Shown: positions 26,074 through 36,074, numbered from the stretch's first letter. The stretch: 64,000 nt of DNA from Parabacteroides distasonis ATCC 8503 (GCF_000012845.1 NC_009615.1:3536501-3600500), one strand, 5' to 3'. Program-made: numbers and translations. The notes: generated by a model from the sequence alone, not told the origin.

Positions 26074-26289
26074 ACTAACTAATAAAAAAAATCATAATGC
26101 CTCAAATTAAGAACTACTATTTCACCTTATTCATACTCCTTCTTTATAATTATCATAATCTCGTATCCAATCCGTTTCTTTTGCTCCCGAAGGTTCTGTA
26201 TAAAGTAGATCCATAACACTTACATTTCTATTTAGGACAGCTATCCCTTATAATTAGATCACATGGTCATATAAAGTTCCATTTCTTTC

Positions 26290-28374
26290 CTATGGCGTTG
26301 TTGTTCGCATTGCCAACATGATACATTCCCCAACAAGTGCTATTTCCGCTAGTAAATAATGTCGAGTATTGTTCCACATCACACTATGTCCTGCAATTTC
26401 CGCCGTACGTAAGAAATTATTACGTACTCTCACGTCATTGAAATATGTTGCTGGCCCCACAGCGAATGCTGTTCCGGATGGACTGAGGTTGAACAGTACC
26501 GGGCCCGCATCAATGTCAAATCCCAACCAACACGAATAATCATGATATTCCCGTATACCAGACAATAAACCCGATTGCAAAAAATGGGATTTGAGCCTAT
26601 GATATTGCTCTCTTGCAAATACTGAATCTATCTGCGTGAGGTATAGACAGTTTAATGCGGAGTACGAGCCTTTCACCGGGGCGGCTTTAAACGGTATGCC
26701 ATCCTCACTCAAAAATGAGACAAGTAGACCTGTTTCTTTGTCAAGCCATTCAGATTTAGCCTTTCGCACCCATTTACGTACTGTAGAAATATATTTTCCC
26801 TTGTTTAATTTCGAGTAATTATTCAGTGCGACAATCGCAACAAGCATATCAGGGACATATATACATTCGCTTGGGTATGTTGGTAAGTTTAGACTTTTAC
26901 TTCGAAGAAGCCGACGATTCATAGTTCCGCAAAGATCATCAAACAAGTTATTATATTTATCATTTCCTCCGGCCATCTTATACTCGCTTATCATCCACGC
27001 AAGATGACTGATATATGAAATATGACTCCTGTCACCATCCAATGTTTCCAGAGGATCCTCGCCCCAACGCTCAGCATCATATTTTCTCAACTCAAAGGAA
27101 AGTACCATCTCAATAAGATTATCTATGTTCTCTAGATTCTCTGTTTTTGTTTCGGGATAAAGTTTTGACATATTGAATAAGGCTGCCGCCAGCATTGAAC
27201 AAGAATACAACGCCCACTCACCTTGAAATTGTGTTCCAATTCCTTCTGGCATTTCACACAACAACACACGTGGTGAAGTTACTACACGATCGATCAGGAA
27301 ATCCCGACGTTGAATGAGTTCCCCCTTCTCATCCTCCCATGTACCATTATCAGTACACGACCAGTAAACCCATAATATTTTGACCAATATAAATGCAACC
27401 ATCACCACTGCGATTTTAATTGATTTGTGTATCAAATCAATATTGTCTCGTATAATATCTACATATTTCTCAGGCTCAACCGTTTCACGCTTGGGTTGCA
27501 AGCACGAACAGGGCAAACTAATCTTATTTTGCCATTCATTGTCAAGATAATCCTCAAAACGGATGACGACCTTCAACAGATCATCGGATAAACGTTTCTG
27601 GCACTCTTTAATAATGTATTCAGGAATTGGATAAACACAAGCCGCTATTGCGCCAGCTATAGCACCTTGCGTATCAGCGTCACCACCGAGTGACACGGCA
27701 TTTCTTATCGCATCTTCATAACTATCGGCTTCTAAAAATGCGATGATAGCCTCAGGCACGCTACCTTGGCAAGATACATCAAATTCATATCGGGGCCGAA
27801 TCTCATTCAATGTACGGTTCATGTTATATTCGAACTGATTGGTAACAAAATCTCTTATGTGTACTTTTAATTCGTCTATTTCCCCAGTCCAATGTAGCGC
27901 AATGAATATACTTGCAGCTACAGCCTGCGCTCCCTTTATAGCTTCCGGATGATTGTGTGATACTGCGGCTGTTTGTTTCGCTAAGCGCAAGCATTCATCC
28001 AAAGTCTTAGCAACAAGACCTACCGCACTAACACGCATAGCGGAACCATTCCCCCATGAGTTATAGGGGGTTGGATCATTACATAACCAATTGCAGAAAA
28101 GGCCACCGTAGCCAACAGCCGGATAACGGTTGCCAAATTCACACATAGTGTCTACAAGCGTGTATTCTGAGCGGGTGACATCCTCCATTAGCCATCGTGC
28201 GATAGCTAATGTCATCACCGTATCGTCTGTAAAACAGGCACCATACGGAAACAACTCGAAGTCTTTGCTCTTGACAGAACGAAACTCATACATCGAACCT
28301 ATAATATCACCAGCAATCGCTCCATAGATAGTTCTGTAAGTATTTTTCATCATGGCTAACTTCTCTCTATACAT
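26290..28374 (-). CDS. ADP-ribosylglycohydrolase fused through a membrane segment to a toroid (linalool dehydratase/isomerase-like) domain
   Basis: 694 aa. Residues about 12-290 are a full ADP-ribosylglycohydrolase (DraG/ARH-type) domain: GAIAGDIIGSMYEF, FTDDTVMTLAIARWL (metal-binding TDDT), GNGSAMRVSAVG and SLGGDADTQGAIAGA. A single hydrophobic span (about 322-340, IAVVMVAFILVKILWVYW) follows. Residues about 345-694 look like an alpha/alpha-toroid: GEWALYSCSMLAAALFN, DRSHISYISHLAWMISEY and FDIDAGPVLFNLSPSGTAFAVG, the last recalling the linalool dehydratase/isomerase-like family. The toroid assignment is tentative. The glycohydrolase half would remove ADP-ribose from protein or nucleic acid; the fusion is one I do not recognise. 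Starts at 28353 or 28350 are also possible, behind a GAGAAG. Confidence 0.75.
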   Translation of the reverse strand: MYREKLAMMKNTYRTIYGAIAGDIIGSMYEFRSVKSKDFELFPYGACFTDDTVMTLAIARWLMEDVTRSEYTLVDTMCEFGNRYPAVGYGGLFCNWLCNDPTPYNSWGNGSAMRVSAVGLVAKTLDECLRLAKQTAAVSHNHPEAIKGAQAVAASIFIALHWTGEIDELKVHIRDFVTNQFEYNMNRTLNEIRPRYEFDVSCQGSVPEAIIAFLEADSYEDAIRNAVSLGGDADTQGAIAGAIAACVYPIPEYIIKECQKRLSDDLLKVVIRFEDYLDNEWQNKISLPCSCLQPKRETVEPEKYVDIIRDNIDLIHKSIKIAVVMVAFILVKILWVYWSCTDNGTWEDEKGELIQRRDFLIDRVVTSPRVLLCEMPEGIGTQFQGEWALYSCSMLAAALFNMSKLYPETKTENLENIDNLIEMVLSFELRKYDAERWGEDPLETLDGDRSHISYISHLAWMISEYKMAGGNDKYNNLFDDLCGTMNRRLLRSKSLNLPTYPSECIYVPDMLVAIVALNNYSKLNKGKYISTVRKWVRKAKSEWLDKETGLLVSFLSEDGIPFKAAPVKGSYSALNCLYLTQIDSVFAREQYHRLKSHFLQSGLLSGIREYHDYSCWLGFDIDAGPVLFNLSPSGTAFAVGPATYFNDVRVRNNFLRTAEIAGHSVMWNNTRHYLLAEIALVGECIMLAMRTTTP

Positions 28375-28501
28375 AAATTCTTTAACACAAAGATTGCAAA
28401 AAAACTCGATTTATCATCGGTAACTTGTTTCATTTTCGACCTACCACCAAGGATCTTGTATGGCGAAAATCATTCCGACTCCAATTATCGAAGTCCCTCC
28501 A

Positions 28502-29191
28502 TATCACATATATGCCTTATTCTCTCTAGGATCTATATCCATAAAGAAGTAAATTCCATCATCTAATTCTCATCGAATGGGAAATCACCATCTTCCGATA
28601 TACTCCAATGAGCCGGGGGATTCGTCTTCATCCTTTGTTGGAACTCTCCGTTTCACAACCCGAATCAAACCTAATGTCAACCTCATCCGTATCCCCATTT
28701 CGGCCATGAGAATTTACAATCTTGTATGCTGCCCCTATCCCTACCTTGCTTGAAAGATCTCTTCGGTTATAGAAAGGCTTATTGACGCACTTACATACCA
28801 ATGAACAGATATATACTAAGTAAATAAGAGAGATTAGAGATAACAGCGTATCAATCCCTGTCCAGTCTCTATTAATAGCATTGAGATCTATTATCAGGCT
28901 ATTAAGGCTATGGATGAAGCGATGCGGATCGAACGTACAGGCATCCACCAAGAAAAGAAAAGAGACTGGGGATAACAGCACAAACAGCACCCTTCTTAGA
29001 CTAGCCTGCCGCCACTTCCGCTCAATCCACACGTACAATGGTGGAAAACAACACCACGAGACCAAAGAAACCAACCAAAGACAAAAAGACTTAAATGTCC
29101 ATCGCTCCGGCCTTGTCTTGAATGCAAGGATCATAAAAAACGATAATTCAAAGATAATCAAACTTATACAAGCTAACACCAAAAACACCAT
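28502..29191 (-). pseudogene. decayed paralogue of the RPERWTFKSF membrane protein
   Basis: The open part (187 aa, to 28628) starts MVFLVLACISL, repeats RPERWTFKSFCLWL and PPLYVWIERKWRQAS, and carries an extra segment of about 40 residues. After CETES the frame breaks. The sequence MKTNPPAHWSISEDG, matching the intact copy's KTNPPAHWSVSEDG, continues in another frame and then meets stops. Upstream bases (29196-29370) also resemble those before the intact copy (26098-26215), so a whole unit was duplicated and then decayed. The two copies flank the glycohydrolase fusion gene. Confidence 0.7.
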
Positions 29192-29389
29192 AACGCCTCA
29201 AATTAGGAACAACTTATTTAATACCATAGTACACACTATCGAATAGAAGATCAAAAACCTCGTTTTTACCATATTCACGACCTTACTCCTTTCTTTTAAT
29301 TAGTGTTATCTCGTATTCAGACCGTTTCTTTTGCCCTCTAAGGCACGATATAGGACAGATCTATAATACCCTTTATCAGTTGTCACCCC

Positions 29390-29536
29390 TTATTCACAAG
29401 GAATAGGCTTATGTTTCATATCCTCATCGCCAAGCACCACAATAGAAAACGGGGCTGGTGTCCCCGCCGCCGTCTTCCACACCCACTCGCAGCCTCCTCC
29501 TTTGGTGCCGCCCCGATCCACGCCATATAAAGCCAT
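29390..29536 (-). CDS. possible 48-residue Gly-rich protein or gene remnant
   Basis: The frame opens MALYGVDRGGTKGGG and closes DEDMKHKPIPCE-stop. The frame is also open for several residues before the ATG (GVFGVR), so it may be the C-terminal remnant of a longer gene. Its GC-rich middle stands out from the AT-rich element. No family is recognised. A similarly GC-rich patch without a convincing frame lies at 25440-25500. Confidence 0.3.
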   Translation of the reverse strand: MALYGVDRGGTKGGGCEWVWKTAAGTPAPFSIVVLGDEDMKHKPIPCE

Positions 29537-29554
29537 TCGTACCCCAAATACCCC

Positions 29555-29857
29555 CTAAAGATCATCCTTGAATATAGTAGGATTCAATTCAACCGGGGAT
29601 CTCCACTCTATTCGATAGTCCTCCCATAAAAAACGCTTCATCACTTGCCAATACTCGAAACATGAGACCGGGGTACGAAACCAGCTACCAGAATCAAATC
29701 TTTTATCAGAGAAGTAAGATCGTAGCTTTTCCTCCAACTCCTTCTCTATAGACAAATAGGCCTCAGATTCCTCAACCGGATCATGTATTAAACCCGTGAT
29801 CCGAGGTTTACAATCCCAGCTACAAGAAGCACGATCAAAGCATTTACTTGTTTTCAT
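29555..29857 (-). CDS. small uncharacterised protein
   Basis: 100 aa, soluble, rich in aromatic and acidic residues: MKTSKCFDRASCSWDCKP at the start, then an amphipathic stretch (EAYLSIEKELEEKLRSYF) and SCFEYWQVMKRFLWEDYRIEW. It has two N-terminal Cys-x4-5-Cys spacings. No family is recognised. It stands alone between the decayed membrane-protein unit and the type III restriction gene, with no clear promoter. Confidence 0.45.
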   Translation of the reverse strand: MKTSKCFDRASCSWDCKPRITGLIHDPVEESEAYLSIEKELEEKLRSYFSDKRFDSGSWFRTPVSCFEYWQVMKRFLWEDYRIEWRSPVELNPTIFKDDL

Positions 29858-30011
29858 ATCAAACCAATATCCGTTATCAACTCTTTTTCTTCACCTGTTT
29901 TTATTACCACAAAATAAGTACAAATCCTCCGATTTACCTCGGCCTTATGTTACCACTCCCAATCCAATAATATAAGGCCATATACTAAAATCATGATATC
30001 TCCAACTCCCT

Positions 30012-32900
30012 TCAAAACAAATTACCTGTTGCCACACTCTCTGAGACCTTATTCAAATTGCAGATTTCAATAAGCGTGGCACCGTTCCGTTTTAGACTAT
30101 AAAAATCATTTTCACTTAACAATATATAAAGCCACTGTCGATTCATTCTATATTGGGCTCTCAGTTGATTAATCTTATTACACCATTCAAGAGTTGCCAA
30201 TTGTTTTTGTCGGACATTTTTGTCGAAAATCTTGTCTTGTCCTTTCGTTTCTATAATATAGATGTGTTGTGATGTACATACCATAAAGTCCGGATGATAG
30301 GTGGCCAATAGACCGTCCTGCCGGATATAATGGATTGATGCGAAGCTATGTTGATTCTCATTTATTTTGATAAAGCAGTTCACTTCCGAGTCGGCATCCA
30401 AAAATTCAAGGAAAGCTTTCTCGAAACCTCCTTTATTGGAAGGGTAGCCCACTTTTTCATAGATAATCTTTTCCAAATCAAGTGAAAAACTTTCTCGTAT
30501 ACGTAGTGTAGGTATGGAAGAAAAATAAATCTTCTCAACTATTGCATCTGTTATATCTATTTGTTCTTGCATATAATAGATCGCCTTACTGATCTCTCTT
30601 ACAATATGCTGGGTCGCGACTCCCTCATTGTGTAGTAAAATCTTCCAATTATAATTCTCGAACGGATTGAATGAACGTGAAAATAACTTGGTTCGGATAT
30701 ATCGGTCGATGACCCGTATGATTTCTTGCTGATTAATTTGCAATGTAGGTAGTTCCTTAGGCTTACTCCTTCCTACCTTGTCGAAGCGTGTTGTGACGAT
30801 GCGTAATACCTTTTGCAAGTATTCATTGTAGCTTTGTGCATTGCATAAGTCTGCGTTTACCTCATATTTGCCGAATTGAGTACCGACTAAGACGTCATGC
30901 GAGATAAAGGATTCACCGGGTTTCGCCAAAATTTCTTTTAGTTGTTCATACGAAAAGTCTGTAAAAGGTGCGAGTCTGTTTATATCTATTTCTGAAGGAT
31001 GTATCTCCTCCTCTTGCTCTTTGATAATAAGAGGCCAGAATAAATCATAGTCTTGATAATTGTCTTTTAACCCTACCTTTATAATATCACCAGTTACATT
31101 GGAGCCATCCGGCAAATCACCTTCGTCTATACCGGCAAGCTCTTCGTTCATCAAATCATTGTAGAAATCAAGAAAGGCCGGATGTTCAATGATGGAAAGC
31201 ATATCGATATAAGATTTAGGTGCTTTCTTTTTAACCAATACTTGCAATCGGTTTTCCCTTTTTTCTTCTGAATATTCAGGCTCTCTCCACATCAAACGAA
31301 GACCACGCCCTACGGTTTGTTCCAACAAAATAGCGGATTGCGTAGATCGTAACGGTACGATGACACATATATTGTTGACATCGAAACCTTCCCGAAGCAT
31401 CAACACGGAAACGATGACTTTGGGTGATTCATATTTATCGATATTGAACAATCGTTCTTTGACCTGCATCCAATCTTTTTCTTTTACTTCGCCTTTAGCG
31501 TTGCTGTCAATACGGAGAACATCCTTTTCGGCTAATCCCTCTTCTTTTAGGAATGATTCGACAAACGGGGTGACATTGGTATCCTCACAAATCACCATCA
31601 TCTTCGGTCGTTTCTTAGAATCCAGCTTGATAAAACCTTCTTCAAGGATTTTTAATTTTCGTAATCCGGCACGAAGCATTAAACGTTGTCCGTCGCTCAA
31701 TCCAATCACTTTTTTTCGTTCATCACGTAAAGCGTTATAATCCAGATTGGCAAGATCTGTCAATTCTTGTCGGCGATCCAACAACAAGGTCTTAACCAAT
31801 CCGCTTTTCATCGCTTGGCTTAAATCAAAGTCAGATATAATATGCGGGAAATAACATTTCATCTTTTTCTTCCCGGAACCGACCGTATCGTAGGGTGTAG
31901 CTGAGAAGTCGATTTGGATGAAGTGACCTCCTTTGTTGTGGGCAATCTTATTCAATCCTTTTTGCCATTCAACCTCTTCTATTTCTCCTTGCTTTTTATT
32001 CTCATGGATATGATGGGCTTCGTCATTGATTACCATTAAGTCCGATAGTTCGGATAAATAGTCCAATTCGCTTCCTCGTAGGTATTTCCTATCCAGTGCC
32101 TCTAAGACATTACCACCACTCAGGCCTGGTGTAATAGGCAATAAATCTCTTATAATAGAGGGAGCGGAGTCTGGGACCATATTCTCTTTCTCTTCATCAG
32201 ACAAGAACAGATGCCAGTTGGTTAAGGCGATCAGTCCGTTTCCGGTTATTTTTCGTCCGATTCCCTCTTCTTTGGTGACAACATTGTTTTGTATAAAAGA
32301 GAATACTTCGTCCCGATAAGCCGGAGGTATGAAAAGATCTTTATGCAGATAGAGGTCATTTGTAAAAGGATCTCTTTCCGTGCTATTCTCTTTCAGGCGT
32401 CCACAATAGGCATCCTTTAGCCGATCATAAACAATCAGGCCAGGAGCTACGATCAGGAAGTTTTGGGTGTAGCGTCCGCTTCGTTCTTCTTGTTCTTCAT
32501 GTCGTGCGTTAAGGAGTTGCCATAAAAGTAAAGCGTGCATGACCCATGTCTTACCTGTTCCGGTTGCCATCTTTACGGCATATTTGGGAATACGATATTT
32601 TTCTTTAGCCAAATCACTTAGATTACATTCGGCTAATAGATCCGGCGCAACTTGCCGGTATATTTCTTCTACGGTTGTCACTTGTAAAACTTCATGCAGA
32701 TAAATGATGTTTAGAATACTTTGTTTTTGTCCTTTATGAAAGTTCTTGGAGCGTTCTTCCGTATAAGGCCCCATGAACCAAAACTTCAGCAAATCTTGTG
32801 TTACCGGGGTAACGGCATCTAATAAACTGCCGTTTTCAAAGGCAGTTTTGACTTGTTCCGTTAATCGGCTTGCCAATTCCAAGGATATATCGTTTCTCAT
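30012..32900 (-). CDS. res: type III restriction enzyme, Res (helicase-nuclease) subunit
   Basis: 962 aa. Superfamily 2 helicase motifs: Walker A MATGTGKT at about 112, DEAH box VINDEAHHIH at about 290, motif III FSATPYD at about 333, and motif VI VGRGLRL at about 530 after STQSAILLEQT. The C-terminus carries a PD-(D/E)xK nuclease: YHPDFMV then YIIETKG at about 880-900. This is the standard Res layout of EcoP1-type type III systems, where a Res-Mod complex slides or diffuses after ATP hydrolysis and cuts near one of two head-to-head unmethylated sites. It lies 14 bp downstream of mod. No obvious lesion. Confidence 0.95.
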   Translation of the reverse strand: MRNDISLELASRLTEQVKTAFENGSLLDAVTPVTQDLLKFWFMGPYTEERSKNFHKGQKQSILNIIYLHEVLQVTTVEEIYRQVAPDLLAECNLSDLAKEKYRIPKYAVKMATGTGKTWVMHALLLWQLLNARHEEQEERSGRYTQNFLIVAPGLIVYDRLKDAYCGRLKENSTERDPFTNDLYLHKDLFIPPAYRDEVFSFIQNNVVTKEEGIGRKITGNGLIALTNWHLFLSDEEKENMVPDSAPSIIRDLLPITPGLSGGNVLEALDRKYLRGSELDYLSELSDLMVINDEAHHIHENKKQGEIEEVEWQKGLNKIAHNKGGHFIQIDFSATPYDTVGSGKKKMKCYFPHIISDFDLSQAMKSGLVKTLLLDRRQELTDLANLDYNALRDERKKVIGLSDGQRLMLRAGLRKLKILEEGFIKLDSKKRPKMMVICEDTNVTPFVESFLKEEGLAEKDVLRIDSNAKGEVKEKDWMQVKERLFNIDKYESPKVIVSVLMLREGFDVNNICVIVPLRSTQSAILLEQTVGRGLRLMWREPEYSEEKRENRLQVLVKKKAPKSYIDMLSIIEHPAFLDFYNDLMNEELAGIDEGDLPDGSNVTGDIIKVGLKDNYQDYDLFWPLIIKEQEEEIHPSEIDINRLAPFTDFSYEQLKEILAKPGESFISHDVLVGTQFGKYEVNADLCNAQSYNEYLQKVLRIVTTRFDKVGRSKPKELPTLQINQQEIIRVIDRYIRTKLFSRSFNPFENYNWKILLHNEGVATQHIVREISKAIYYMQEQIDITDAIVEKIYFSSIPTLRIRESFSLDLEKIIYEKVGYPSNKGGFEKAFLEFLDADSEVNCFIKINENQHSFASIHYIRQDGLLATYHPDFMVCTSQHIYIIETKGQDKIFDKNVRQKQLATLEWCNKINQLRAQYRMNRQWLYILLSENDFYSLKRNGATLIEICNLNKVSESVATGNLF

Positions 32901-32914
32901 GTTGTGTGTCGTTT

Positions 32915-34879
32915 TTAAGAATGAATAGTCTCTGTTACCATGCTCTCAAAGCCGAATACATCGACCGCTTTCACGCAAACCGTCCGTTCCGCTTTTCGAG
33001 GAGTGATTAATGTAGCGGTATAGATGCAATGAAGCGGATCGCTATCATTGTCCGTATTTTCCCGATAGTCTTGCCATTGGCTACGGAATGTGATGCCATC
33101 GTAATCCGGATCGATGCTCCAATACTCGATCAAAGCCAATGGATCTTTCTCTAATACTTGTTGCAATTTGGCTTTATCTTTATCATCCAACGGGATATTG
33201 TCGGGTGAAAGAAGCACATAATTATCCAATTCGATTGTTAGTTTGTCCTGTTCACCGAAATGCGGTTCTGTCTGAATAGGTTTTACCAATAGATATTGAT
33301 AACTGCTGAAACGGACAGAGCCTTCCCTTATCAGTTTGTCATATCCTTTCTTGGAGAGTTTGTCCAACAGGTCTGGTGGAATCACCAAGACCTCAACATC
33401 CTCCTTGTATTGTTGGATAGCAGCAGAAATATCAAACGCAAAGTTCCATGCCAGTACGACAGCCTTGTTCCATCCACCGCCCAACAGATTGTTTTTGGCT
33501 TCGTATGCCCGGCGGATTGTAGCTGCCCCGGTTACTTTATTGGGACTATCTACCAATACCAACGTCCGTCCGTTCTTGATATATCCCCAGTTCCGGTCAT
33601 TCAGTTGTTCCTGCGTAAATGGTATTGCGCCATACAGTTGCATGATGATCTGGCTCAAATCGCCAATCCGTTTGTATTGTTTATTGTTTTGGAAAGCCTC
33701 TTTCTGATAATCGCCGATGGCTTGATAAAGGAATGGTTTTACCTCTTGGTCGATAAAGCGTTTACGCATCACCAAGGTTGCCGGTTTGCCAATATCCGTA
33801 GTAATCCAACGACGGCCTAACCGTTCGGCAACGGCAGCGGTTGTTCCACTTCCACCGAAGAAGTCGCAAACGAGATCACCTTCGTTGCTGCTGGCTTTGA
33901 TGATGCGTTCGAGGAGGGCTTCGGGTTTTTGGGTTATATACCCTACGTCTTCTTTTGCTTGAGAATTAATAATAGGAATATCCCATACATTATCAAATTG
34001 CGCTCCTTCCATTTCATCCAAATATTGTTTTCTTCTTAGACCTCCAGTTTTAGTTCTATATAACCGTCCTTCGGATTCCATTTTAGCAATAGTATCTTCT
34101 TTTAATTTTCCCAGATTTTGATCAAGCCATAGTCTCCCATTTTCGTCTTTTTTTGCTCTATTTAAAACGGATATGGGTATATTTCCATATTGTGGGTTAA
34201 AAATCCTTTTTAATGTTTTTCCATATAAATAAATAATATCATATTTTCTAGCAAAAGCTGTTTTAATAGGTGATGGACCTCCATAGTGCCATATTATGTT
34301 ATTTACAAAATTATCTTTACCAAACACGTCATCCATTAAAACTTTCACATACGCTCCCACATGCCAATCAATATGTACATAAATACTTCCCTTATCCGAA
34401 AGTAACTCCCGCATCAATACTAATCTTGGATAAAGCATCTTCAAATAAGAAACCGTTCCATCTTGCCATGTATCCGAATAAGCAAATTGTTCGATTACCG
34501 TTGGCTTCTGTTCAATATCCATACCCGGCAAATTAATCTTTGTCCGATAATCCGCTTTGCTATCAAAAGGAGGATCGATATAAATCAAATCCACCTTTCC
34601 CCGAAGTGAGGGTAATCCGGTTGCTTCATCTCCGGCTAACAGGGCTTGCATCGCCAATAAGTTATCGCCATAGACGAGACGGTTCATCCATTCTTTGTTT
34701 ATCACTTGTTCGTTTTTTCCTTTCCATAATCCGGAAGTATCTTTGGCGGGAAGAACCAATTCATTTGTTTGTAATCCGATATGGGTGTTGCTACTCAAAC
34801 GTTCTAAAATACGTTGCGCTTCTTGTCTTCCTTCTTTTACGATTTTAGGAAGTTCTTCTATTAAGGATGTTGCTGGCAT
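32915..34879 (-). CDS. mod: type III DNA (adenine-N6) methyltransferase, Mod subunit
   Basis: 654 aa from the ATG at 34879 ([10 protein letters not shown]); a longer frame begins only with TTG at 34909. Motif IV ([15 protein letters not shown]) comes first at about 102, and motif I ([21 protein letters not shown]) at about 335. That order is the beta class of amino-methyltransferases to which Mod proteins belong. The region between them holds the variable target recognition domain, so the site cannot be read. No simple-sequence repeat suggesting phase variation was seen. It sits between an unknown gene and res in one operon. Confidence 0.93.
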   Translation of the reverse strand: MPATSLIEELPKIVKEGRQEAQRILERLSSNTHIGLQTNELVLPAKDTSGLWKGKNEQVINKEWMNRLVYGDNLLAMQALLAGDEATGLPSLRGKVDLIYIDPPFDSKADYRTKINLPGMDIEQKPTVIEQFAYSDTWQDGTVSYLKMLYPRLVLMRELLSDKGSIYVHIDWHVGAYVKVLMDDVFGKDNFVNNIIWHYGGPSPIKTAFARKYDIIYLYGKTLKRIFNPQYGNIPISVLNRAKKDENGRLWLDQNLGKLKEDTIAKMESEGRLYRTKTGGLRRKQYLDEMEGAQFDNVWDIPIINSQAKEDVGYITQKPEALLERIIKASSNEGDLVCDFFGGSGTTAAVAERLGRRWITTDIGKPATLVMRKRFIDQEVKPFLYQAIGDYQKEAFQNNKQYKRIGDLSQIIMQLYGAIPFTQEQLNDRNWGYIKNGRTLVLVDSPNKVTGAATIRRAYEAKNNLLGGGWNKAVVLAWNFAFDISAAIQQYKEDVEVLVIPPDLLDKLSKKGYDKLIREGSVRFSSYQYLLVKPIQTEPHFGEQDKLTIELDNYVLLSPDNIPLDDKDKAKLQQVLEKDPLALIEYWSIDPDYDGITFRSQWQDYRENTDNDSDPLHCIYTATLITPRKAERTVCVKAVDVFGFESMVTETIHS

Positions 34880-34942
34880 AATTGAATATTGTAATTTGAT
34901 GTTCGACAATGTTATATGTATTACAGGGGACTAGTGTTCCCC

Positions 34943-35677
34943 TTATTTGTTTTTTTTGCGAAGTAATTTTATGAAAAAATCCTTATATATTTCTGCTTCA
35001 TAATCGCTCATTATGTATGACTCTGTTATATTTAAATACGGGCTTTTTCTTTTTAATAGTTTTATTAGCAATGAAGTTTCAATGTTCAATATATTTGATA
35101 TTTGAGATAGACTCTTATTGTATAGAACACTTATTTTTGATCTTCTTAATCCTCCAAATCTGAATCTTCTGTTTGACATTTGTTTTGCAATTGGCATTAT
35201 AATATCATGTAATTTTTTATGCCAATAATGGAAATTCACATGAGATATATTACCTAGATAATAGGGTTTATCTTTCAAACTATAAGTTTCTATCTTATTA
35301 TTGTTAATATAAAATTTGTTTTTTATTCCATTTCGTGTTGTATATATATCTCTTATATCATTTTTAATTATTTGAATTTGATTTTCAAACTCATTTTCAG
35401 ATAATAATAAAAATACATAAGTGGCGGTATAATTATCTGGCGATTCTAATACTCCAAAATATATTTTTTTACGTTTTAGCACATAAAATTTGGTATTACG
35501 AGTATTGTACGAGTACGAAAAAGGATCATAGGTAAAATTTTCATCCCATGTTTGATTATATTCAGAAATAGATACTCTTTCAAGGTAAGTTATGGTCGCT
35601 TCTCTTATGGGAAGGAGACTTAAATCTTCTCTATCTTTTTTAGGGTGAGCATTCTTTAAATCGTTTTGTGTTATCAT
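34943..35677 (-). CDS. unknown protein heading the type III restriction-modification operon
   Basis: 244 aa from MITQNDLKNAHPKKDRED. Upstream codons to 35767 are also open, but they are the 3' part of a structured leader RNA. The protein is Lys/Asn/Tyr-rich and AT-rich. The middle is beta-strand-like (TKFYVLKRKKIYFGVLESPDNYTA), and the C-terminal third is helical (SKISVLYNKSLSQISNILNIETSLLIKLLK) with a shape like a small DNA-binding helix bundle. No family is recognised. It is 63 bp before mod, so a regulator, accessory or inhibitor of the system is a reasonable guess only. Confidence 0.65.
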   Translation of the reverse strand: MITQNDLKNAHPKKDREDLSLLPIREATITYLERVSISEYNQTWDENFTYDPFSYSYNTRNTKFYVLKRKKIYFGVLESPDNYTATYVFLLLSENEFENQIQIIKNDIRDIYTTRNGIKNKFYINNNKIETYSLKDKPYYLGNISHVNFHYWHKKLHDIIMPIAKQMSNRRFRFGGLRRSKISVLYNKSLSQISNILNIETSLLIKLLKRKSPYLNITESYIMSDYEAEIYKDFFIKLLRKKNK

Positions 35678-35729
35678 GATGGAGATTGAATATTTGTCTT
35701 CCTGCTCCCCTATGGAAAGATTAACAAAC

Positions 35730-35769
35730 AAAAAAGCGTGGGAACCGTACCTTGCTGCCCGTTCCACGC
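35730..35769 (-). terminator. intrinsic terminator inside the type III operon leader
   Basis: On the minus strand GCGTGGAAC (35769-35761) pairs with GTTCCCACGC (35745-35736), with one bulged base and a 15-nt loop, followed by TTTTTTGTTTG. It lies before the first gene, where a terminator would act as a switch. Confidence 0.7.
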
Positions 35770-36063
35770 TCTAAAGGCTCTCGCATTGCCCTATCTGTCG
35801 AAACGAGCAACGCCGAAAGCCCCACGCCGATGTGAATATATATGATACACCCAGTTCCCTTATGGATACACCAATGGCTACACAAGGTACAATGAGGGCT
35901 ATATAATACACCCTTGAGGACATCCACCGTTGCTTTGTTTTTGACAGATAGTTGAGAATTTGCGAGATTCTTAGAACGTCAAAACCAAAGCGTAAAGTAA
36001 ACGCCTTTTCTAATTTATGTCAGTTCCCGCACCACCCTGATCGGCGTGGTGCTATTGAGAACT
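35730..36063 (-). ncRNA. candidate structured leader RNA of the type III operon
   Basis: Read on the minus strand, a -7 box is followed at once by a 5' hairpin: outer AGTTC/GAACT (36059-36063 with 36022-36026) and inner GCACCAC/GTGGTGC (36046-36052 with 36029-36035). Near the 3' end, 35807-35821 pairs with 35776-35789 over about 14 positions with few mismatches. A terminator hairpin with a T run ends at 35730. The first gene starts 53 bp later. The layout fits an attenuated leader, or a stable small RNA with read-through. A 68-residue frame across it is not believable as protein. Confidence 0.5.
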
Positions 36064-36066
36064 ATA

Positions 36067-36074
36067 CAAAAATA
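36067..36074 (-). promoter_or_regulatory. -7 box for the leader RNA / type III operon
   Basis: TATTTTTG on the minus strand fits TAnnTTTG exactly and lies four bases before the first hairpin of the leader, so transcription would start at the hairpin base. A TTTG at 36088-36091 is closer than the usual 19-20 bp. Confidence 0.5.

Noticed and set aside
32915..34879. phase-variable mod gene
   Set aside because: No simple-sequence repeat tract was seen in mod or just before it.
35721..35927. 68-residue minus-strand frame
   Set aside because: It covers the hairpins and terminator of the leader RNA; its composition is not protein-like and it ends in the terminator T run.
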